Shown: positions 15,375 to 19,359 of the stretch, piece after piece
Layout of the letters: each line of letters begins with the position of its first letter
Position numbering within the stretch: the first letter of the stretch is position 1
Assembly: GCA_002715465.1 (NCBI GenBank)
Contig: PAYY01000020.1
Coordinates: 33,981 to 53,339 of the forward strand
DNA length: 19,359 nucleotides
Source: Fidelibacterota bacterium
GTDB lineage: Bacteria; Marinisomatota; Marinisomatia; Marinisomatales; S15-B10
Reading direction: 5' to 3'
Position numbers and translations under genes: made by a program
The notes under the pieces: model-generated
Databases searched by the model: none
What the model was told of the DNA's origin: nothing
What the model saw: only the letters and a program-made list of their open reading frames with translations

Positions 15375-16310
15375 ATGGGCTTCTTAAAAAATAAAGATCT
15401 TATTGGTCTAGCGGACTTGGAAAAAGAAGATATTGGTTTGATTCTTCAACACGCTAAATCTTTCAGAGAGGTTCTAAATCGACCGATAAAAAAGGTACCC
15501 ACTCTTCAAGGAAAAACTATTGCGAATTTATTTTTTGAAAATTCAACGAGGACTCGAATTTCTTTTGAATTAGCTCAAAAGAGGTTATCAGCTGATTCAG
15601 TCAATTTTGCGGCCTCAAGTAGTAGTCTAAAAAAGGGTGAAAGCTTCAAAGATACTGTTCGGAATATAGAAGCAATGAAAATTGATTGCGTTGTAATGAG
15701 GCATCCTTCTCCAGGAGCGCACATTCAATTACAAAACTATATTGATTCTGTTATTGTAAATGCTGGTGATGGATCACACGAACATCCTACTCAAGGGCTC
15801 TTGGATATAATGAGTTTACTAGAGGTTAAGAAAAAGTTAAAAGGGGTTAAGGTAGCTATAGTGGGAGATATTTCTCATAGTCGTGTAGCAAGATCTAACA
15901 TTCATGGTTTTTTGAAGATGGGTGCTAAAATTACATTGTGTGGTCCGCCAAACTTGATACCTATGGATATAAGAGAACTTGGTCTAGATATTAATTGTGA
16001 TATTAATGAAGTTCTATCTTGGGCAGAAGCTGTCAATGTTCTAAGAATCCAACGGGAACGACAAGGTACGAGGAATATTCCTTCAGTTCGTGAATATAGA
16101 GGTCTCTATGGGGTCACAAAAGAGAGAATTGAGCGATTAAAAAAAGAAATAGTGATTATGCATCCTGGACCAATTAATAGGGGCGTTGAAATTGATAGTG
16201 ATGTTGTGGATAGTGAAAATGCTATTGTTCTCGACCAGGTTCTAAATGGTGTAGCTGTGAGAATGGCAGTTTTATATCTATTGCTAGGAGACAAGCCACA
16301 AGGATTATGA
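15375..16310 (+). CDS. pyrB: Aspartate carbamoyltransferase catalytic subunit
   Basis: PyrB joins carbamoyl phosphate and aspartate, the second step of pyrimidine synthesis. The 311-residue protein has the carbamoyl-phosphate loop FENSTRTRISFELA (54-67), the lysine loop SSSLKKGESFKDT (82-94), MRHPSPGAH, GDGSHEHPTQGLLD (131-144), VAIVGDISHSRVARSN and MHPGPINRGVEI near the end. I use the ATG at 15375; a TTG directly before it could also initiate. No pyrI is present, so a regulatory-chain complex is not indicated; complexes with PyrC occur in some bacteria. The stop overlaps the pyrC ATG by 4 nt. Confidence 0.97.
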   Translation: MGFLKNKDLIGLADLEKEDIGLILQHAKSFREVLNRPIKKVPTLQGKTIANLFFENSTRTRISFELAQKRLSADSVNFAASSSSLKKGESFKDTVRNIEAMKIDCVVMRHPSPGAHIQLQNYIDSVIVNAGDGSHEHPTQGLLDIMSLLEVKKKLKGVKVAIVGDISHSRVARSNIHGFLKMGAKITLCGPPNLIPMDIRELGLDINCDINEVLSWAEAVNVLRIQRERQGTRNIPSVREYRGLYGVTKERIERLKKEIVIMHPGPINRGVEIDSDVVDSENAIVLDQVLNGVAVRMAVLYLLLGDKPQGL

Positions 16311-17593
16311 AAAAAACATACCTTCCTAAGTTATTTTTAATTATAAATGCGGATATAATTGATCCTGCAAAATCGAAACGATATAACGGTTCAATTTTAA
16401 TAAAGAATGGGAAAATAGAAAAAATTGGTAAAATAATTTCTGTTCCAGACGCAAAGGTCTTTGATGCTAAGGGCAAAATTGTTACTCATGGATTTTGTGA
16501 TTTACATGTCCATTTTCGTGAGCCAGGGAGAGAAGATAAGGAAACAATTTCTTCTGGAGCTAAAGCGGCTATTATTGGGGGATTTACCGAAGTTTGCACA
16601 ATGCCTAATACTAATCCTCCAATTGACAGCCCAGAGTCTATAAGATTCATACTTGATAAAGCTAAAAACTTGCCCTTGAGGATACACCCTATTGGTGCTA
16701 TTTCCATTGGTCAGAAAGGACAGGAATTAACTGAGCTCGGTACTATGGTTAATGAAGGGGCGGTAGCCTTCTCAGATGATGGAATGCCAGTTATGAATAG
16801 TGGTCTAATGAGAAGAGTACTAGAATATTCAGTACCATTATCGATTCCCATTATTAATCACGCAGAAGATTTAGATCTGAAGGTTAATGGTCAAATGCAC
16901 GAAGGTTTTTGGTCTACCTTTTTAGGTATGACTGGAATTCCCGATATAAGTGAGTCAATAATGGTAAATAGAGATATTGAGCTAACTGATTTCACTAATG
17001 GTCGACTCCACATCCCGCATGTTAGTTCTTCTAAATCAATTGAATATATAAAAAAGGCTAAAAAAAATGGACTTAATGTTACTTCTGAGGTTACTCCACA
17101 TCATTTATTTTTTAATGATGAAGAGTTAAAAACATACAATACAAATTTTAAAGTTGCCCCTCCAATTAGGAATGAAGAAAATCGAAAAAAACTAATCCGT
17201 GCTTTAAAGTCTGGGATAATTGATTGTATCGCAACCGACCATGCTCCTCATACAATTGAGGAAAAAGAAGCTCCATTTGATTGGGCTCCTTGTGGAATGA
17301 TAGGCTTAGAGAGTGCCTTCGGTGCTGTTTGGAAAGTTCTTAGTGAGGCTAAAATGGACTTGCTTGAGGTAATAACATCTTTGACGACCAAACCAAGGTT
17401 GGCCATGGGTTTTAAAGATGATCTTTTCTATAAAGGAAGTGATGCACAAATAGTAATTATTGATTCTAATGAAGAATGGGAGTTTAATTTGTCCTCGATC
17501 TATTCAAAATCAAGAAATAGTCCTTTCATTGGTAAGAAATTGAAAGGAAAAATAAAAACAACAATTTCAGGTGGCTATTTGTTTGAAATATAA
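16307..17593 (+). CDS. pyrC: Dihydroorotase (class I)
   Basis: PyrC cyclises carbamoyl aspartate to dihydroorotate, the third step of pyrimidine synthesis. At 428 aa it fits the longer class I form rather than the E. coli type. Zinc and active-site residues are in place: His67 and His69 (DLHVHFREPG), Asp157/Asp158 (AFSDDG), His185 (INHAEDLDL), His238 (HIPHVSS) and the catalytic Asp311 (ATDHAPH), so it should be an active enzyme and not a PyrC-prime homologue. ATGA coupling with pyrB. It is the last gene of the attenuator-controlled operon here; pyrD, E, F and carAB are elsewhere. Confidence 0.97.
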   Translation: MKKTYLPKLFLIINADIIDPAKSKRYNGSILIKNGKIEKIGKIISVPDAKVFDAKGKIVTHGFCDLHVHFREPGREDKETISSGAKAAIIGGFTEVCTMPNTNPPIDSPESIRFILDKAKNLPLRIHPIGAISIGQKGQELTELGTMVNEGAVAFSDDGMPVMNSGLMRRVLEYSVPLSIPIINHAEDLDLKVNGQMHEGFWSTFLGMTGIPDISESIMVNRDIELTDFTNGRLHIPHVSSSKSIEYIKKAKKNGLNVTSEVTPHHLFFNDEELKTYNTNFKVAPPIRNEENRKKLIRALKSGIIDCIATDHAPHTIEEKEAPFDWAPCGMIGLESAFGAVWKVLSEAKMDLLEVITSLTTKPRLAMGFKDDLFYKGSDAQIVIIDSNEEWEFNLSSIYSKSRNSPFIGKKLKGKIKTTISGGYLFEI

Positions 17594-17647
17594 TTTTTTT
17601 CAAATATTTCTCCTTTTTGAACTTTATTAGGGACATAGGAAAACTGC

Positions 17648-17679
17648 TTGGTGCCTAACCTCTTTTCTAACTAATATTG
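17648..17679 (+). promoter_or_regulatory. Weak candidate promoter for rplM-rpsI-rpsB
   Basis: The 99-nt gap before rplM holds CTTG ending at 17650, 21 nt, then TAATATTG (17672-17679), a near match to TAnnTTTG. Transcription would start only about 9 nt before the ATG at 17693. TTAGG (about 17627) and CCTAA (about 17654) could pair around the middle of the gap, so an r-protein leader structure is possible but not demonstrated. No clear terminator for pyrC is seen. Confidence 0.25.
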
Positions 17680-17692
17680 CCGACTGTACGAA

Positions 17693-18136
17693 ATGGTAAA
17701 AGAAAGCAAAACATTTTCTATAAAAGCGGGTGACATTCATAAGGAATGGTATTTAGCTAATGCTGAAGATCAGACTCTTGGACGTTTTGCCTCTGGAATT
17801 GCTCAAGTTCTAAGGGGTAAGCATAAGCCAACTTACACTCCACATATGGACATGGGTGACTTTGTAGTCGTTGTTAATGCTGAGAAAGTTCGAGTTTCAG
17901 GAAATAAAGAAATGCAAAAAAAATACTTTTCCCATAGTGGTTACCCAGGAGGTTCCAAAGAGATTGATCTTCAGACTATGCGAAAGGATCATCCTGAACG
18001 TATAATCGAGAAAGCTGTGAAGGGAATGTTGCCTCATAATCGGCTTGGGCGAAAAATTTTCAGTAACCTAAAAGTATATGTTGGACCAGATCATCCTCAT
18101 ATGGCCCAACAACCTAAAAATATAGAGTTTAAATAA
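17693..18136 (+). CDS. rplM: 50S ribosomal protein L13
   Basis: L13 is an early-assembly protein of the large subunit. The 147-residue product shows [18 protein letters not shown] (about 18-35), [24 protein letters not shown] (40-63), the [10 protein letters not shown] motif and [27 protein letters not shown]. Length matches the family. The ATG has no visible Shine-Dalgarno. Its TAA shares one base with the rpsI ATG (TAATG), the usual L13-S9 coupling. Confidence 0.98.
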   Translation: MVKESKTFSIKAGDIHKEWYLANAEDQTLGRFASGIAQVLRGKHKPTYTPHMDMGDFVVVVNAEKVRVSGNKEMQKKYFSHSGYPGGSKEIDLQTMRKDHPERIIEKAVKGMLPHNRLGRKIFSNLKVYVGPDHPHMAQQPKNIEFK

Positions 18137-18540
18137 TGGTTGCAGCGCTAAAAAGTGATGTTGTTTTCAGAAGAACTGGTAGGCGAAAATCAGCTGTTGC
18201 CCGTGTTCGAGTTTTCCCAGGTAAGGGGAATCTTACTATCAATGGGAAAAATTATAAAGATTATTTTGGAAGAACTGTTGATCAAAAAATTGTAGAGCAA
18301 CCTTTTGAAACCATAAATAATAGTGATTTTGATATTACTGTTAGTGTAAATGGAGGCGGTTTGTCAGGCCAAGCTGGCGCTATTCGCCATGGAATTTCAC
18401 GTGCTCTTGTTAATGCTAACGAAGATCATAAAGCTCCATTAAAAAAGGCTGGTTTACTTACTAGAGATTCTCGTGAAAAAGAAAGAAAAAAATATGGTTT
18501 ACGAGGTGCTCGCCGAGCTTTTCAATTTTCTAAGAGATAG
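18136..18540 (+). CDS. rpsI: 30S ribosomal protein S9
   Basis: S9 is a small-subunit head protein whose C-terminal tail reaches the P-site tRNA. The 134-residue product has [20 protein letters not shown] (12-31), the [19 protein letters not shown] motif, the basic [28 protein letters not shown] region and the invariant C-terminal SKR. It overlaps rplM by one base. The AGGA of the rpsB ribosome binding site covers its stop codon. Confidence 0.98.
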   Translation: MVAALKSDVVFRRTGRRKSAVARVRVFPGKGNLTINGKNYKDYFGRTVDQKIVEQPFETINNSDFDITVSVNGGGLSGQAGAIRHGISRALVNANEDHKAPLKKAGLLTRDSREKERKKYGLRGARRAFQFSKR

Positions 18541-18548
18541 GAATTTTT

Positions 18549-19359
18549 GTGGAAGTTACATTTGATAATCTATTAAGTACAGGGGCGCATTTTGGTCATC
18601 TAACGCGCCGTTGGCATCCAAACTATAGTCCTTACATACTAATGGAACGGAATGGCATTCATATTATTAATCTTGAAGAAACACTTAATGGTCTTACTAA
18701 ATCTATTAAGTTCCTTTCTGAAATAGTTAATGATGGTGGTGAAATTCTATTTGTTGGAACAAAGAAGAATGCTAAAGATATCATTCAACAAGAAGCTGAT
18801 AAATGTGGAATGTTTTATATTGTTGAAAGATGGTTGGGTGGTACTTTGACAAACTTTTCTACTATTCGAAAAAGTATAAAACGATTACAGCTTTTAGAAA
18901 AAGAATCAAGTCCAATTTATGAAAATTCCACGAAAAAAGAGATTTTGTCTTTAGAAAGAGAAATGATTCGCCTTCAAGATTTACATCGTGGAATAAAGGA
19001 TATGAAAAGACTCCCCAATGCTGTATTTATAGTTGATGCAATGCATGAGTCGATTGCTGTGAGTGAGGCCAAAAGGTTAGAAATTCCCGTTATTGCTATT
19101 GTTGATACAAATACGGATCCAGATACTGTTGAGTATCCTATTCCCGCTAATGATGATTCAATTCGTGCCATCAAATTAATTGTAGGAGAAATATCTAGAT
19201 CTATTTGCGAATCACGTTCTATAGCTTATCCAACTGGTTCTATGCTAGAATCTGAATCTCCTGAAGATGATTCTTCTGAGAATAATTCCACTGAGGATGA
19301 ATCTCCTGAAGATGATTCTTCTGAGAATAATTCCACTGAGGATGAATCTCCTGAAGATG
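18549..19359 (+). CDS. rpsB: 30S ribosomal protein S2, partial at the 3' end, with acidic tandem-repeat tail
   Basis: S2 binds the small subunit late and works with S1 in mRNA recruitment. The start is GTG at 18549 with AGGA 6 nt upstream (18539-18542). The core is clear: LLSTGAHFGHLTRRWHP, ILFVGTKKNAKDIIQQEA, VERWLGGTLTNFSTIRKS, LPNAVFIVDAMHE and PVIAIVDTNTDPDTVEYPIPANDDS, ending near residue 220. After that comes an acidic tail with the 15-residue unit ESPEDDSSENNSTED, twice complete and once begun when the window ends. The frame is open at the edge, so the full length is unknown; 270 residues are visible. L13-S9-S2 is a common gene order. Confidence 0.97.
   Translation, partial: MEVTFDNLLSTGAHFGHLTRRWHPNYSPYILMERNGIHIINLEETLNGLTKSIKFLSEIVNDGGEILFVGTKKNAKDIIQQEADKCGMFYIVERWLGGTLTNFSTIRKSIKRLQLLEKESSPIYENSTKKEILSLEREMIRLQDLHRGIKDMKRLPNAVFIVDAMHESIAVSEAKRLEIPVIAIVDTNTDPDTVEYPIPANDDSIRAIKLIVGEISRSICESRSIAYPTGSMLESESPEDDSSENNSTEDESPEDDSSENNSTEDESPED
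19254..19359 (+). repeat. Exact 45-bp tandem repeat in the rpsB 3' end
   Basis: Two identical 45-bp copies (19254-19298 and 19299-19343) are followed by the first 16 bases of a third, which runs off the window. The unit is 15 codons, so copy-number change keeps the reading frame. It encodes ESPEDDSSENNSTED, strongly acidic. No mismatch is seen between copies. Confidence 0.97.

Noticed and set aside
17582..17604. TTTGAAA/TTTCAAA inverted repeat at the pyrC stop as a terminator.
   Set aside because: One G-C pair only and no T-run after the second arm; predicted to be unstable.
17594..17692. tRNA or named r-protein leader in the gap before rplM.
   Set aside because: No cloverleaf or GTTCRA T-loop was found. 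A short TTAGG/CCTAA pairing exists, but I cannot match it to a known leader family.

Overview
This 19.4-kb window is an AT-rich, densely packed bacterial chromosome segment in which every gene I can support lies on the + strand. The best guess for the host is a marine member of the FCB superphylum, possibly Candidatus Marinimicrobia (SAR406); this is inference. It rests on low GC, the bacterial group-II-like geranylgeranylglyceryl phosphate synthase, frequent TTG starts, and four candidate promoters with TTG, exactly 20 nt, then TA, resembling the Bacteroidetes TTTG / TAnnTTTG layout. No mobile element, CRISPR array, tRNA or rRNA was found.

Layout: (1) 1-2937, the distal end of the alpha ribosomal operon: the last codons of rpmJ, then rpsM, rpsK, rpsD, rpoA and rplQ, closed by an intrinsic terminator that overlaps the start of the next gene. 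(2) 2897-5004, an envelope-flavoured patch: a GHL10-type (DUF187) glycosidase-like protein with a signal peptide, a 196-nt gap with promoter candidates, a small secreted protein of unknown function and a two-helix DUF350-like membrane protein, closed by a strong terminator. (3) 5098-14691, a long co-directional run: efp, accB, accC, gcvH, a GGGP synthase, a GmhA-type isomerase, a XerD-type recombinase, an M50 site-2 protease, a 42-codon membrane ORF, glutamate formimidoyltransferase, mutL and miaA. Many of these overlap or nearly touch. (4) 14688-17593, the pyrimidine operon pyrR-pyrB-pyrC, preceded by a compact PyrR-type attenuator with promoter, CNGNGA hexaloop hairpin, antiterminator and terminator. 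(5) 17693 to the end, rplM-rpsI-rpsB; rpsB runs off the window inside a perfect 45-bp tandem repeat that encodes an acidic C-terminal tail.

Most genes are core housekeeping: translation, transcription, the biotin carboxylase half of acetyl-CoA carboxylase, glycine cleavage, mismatch repair, tRNA modification and pyrimidine synthesis. The parts most worth a second look are the PyrR attenuator, the S2 tail repeat, the terminator embedded in the GHL10 start region, the archaeal-type lipid enzyme, the recurring promoter layout and the XerD start without a normal initiation codon.
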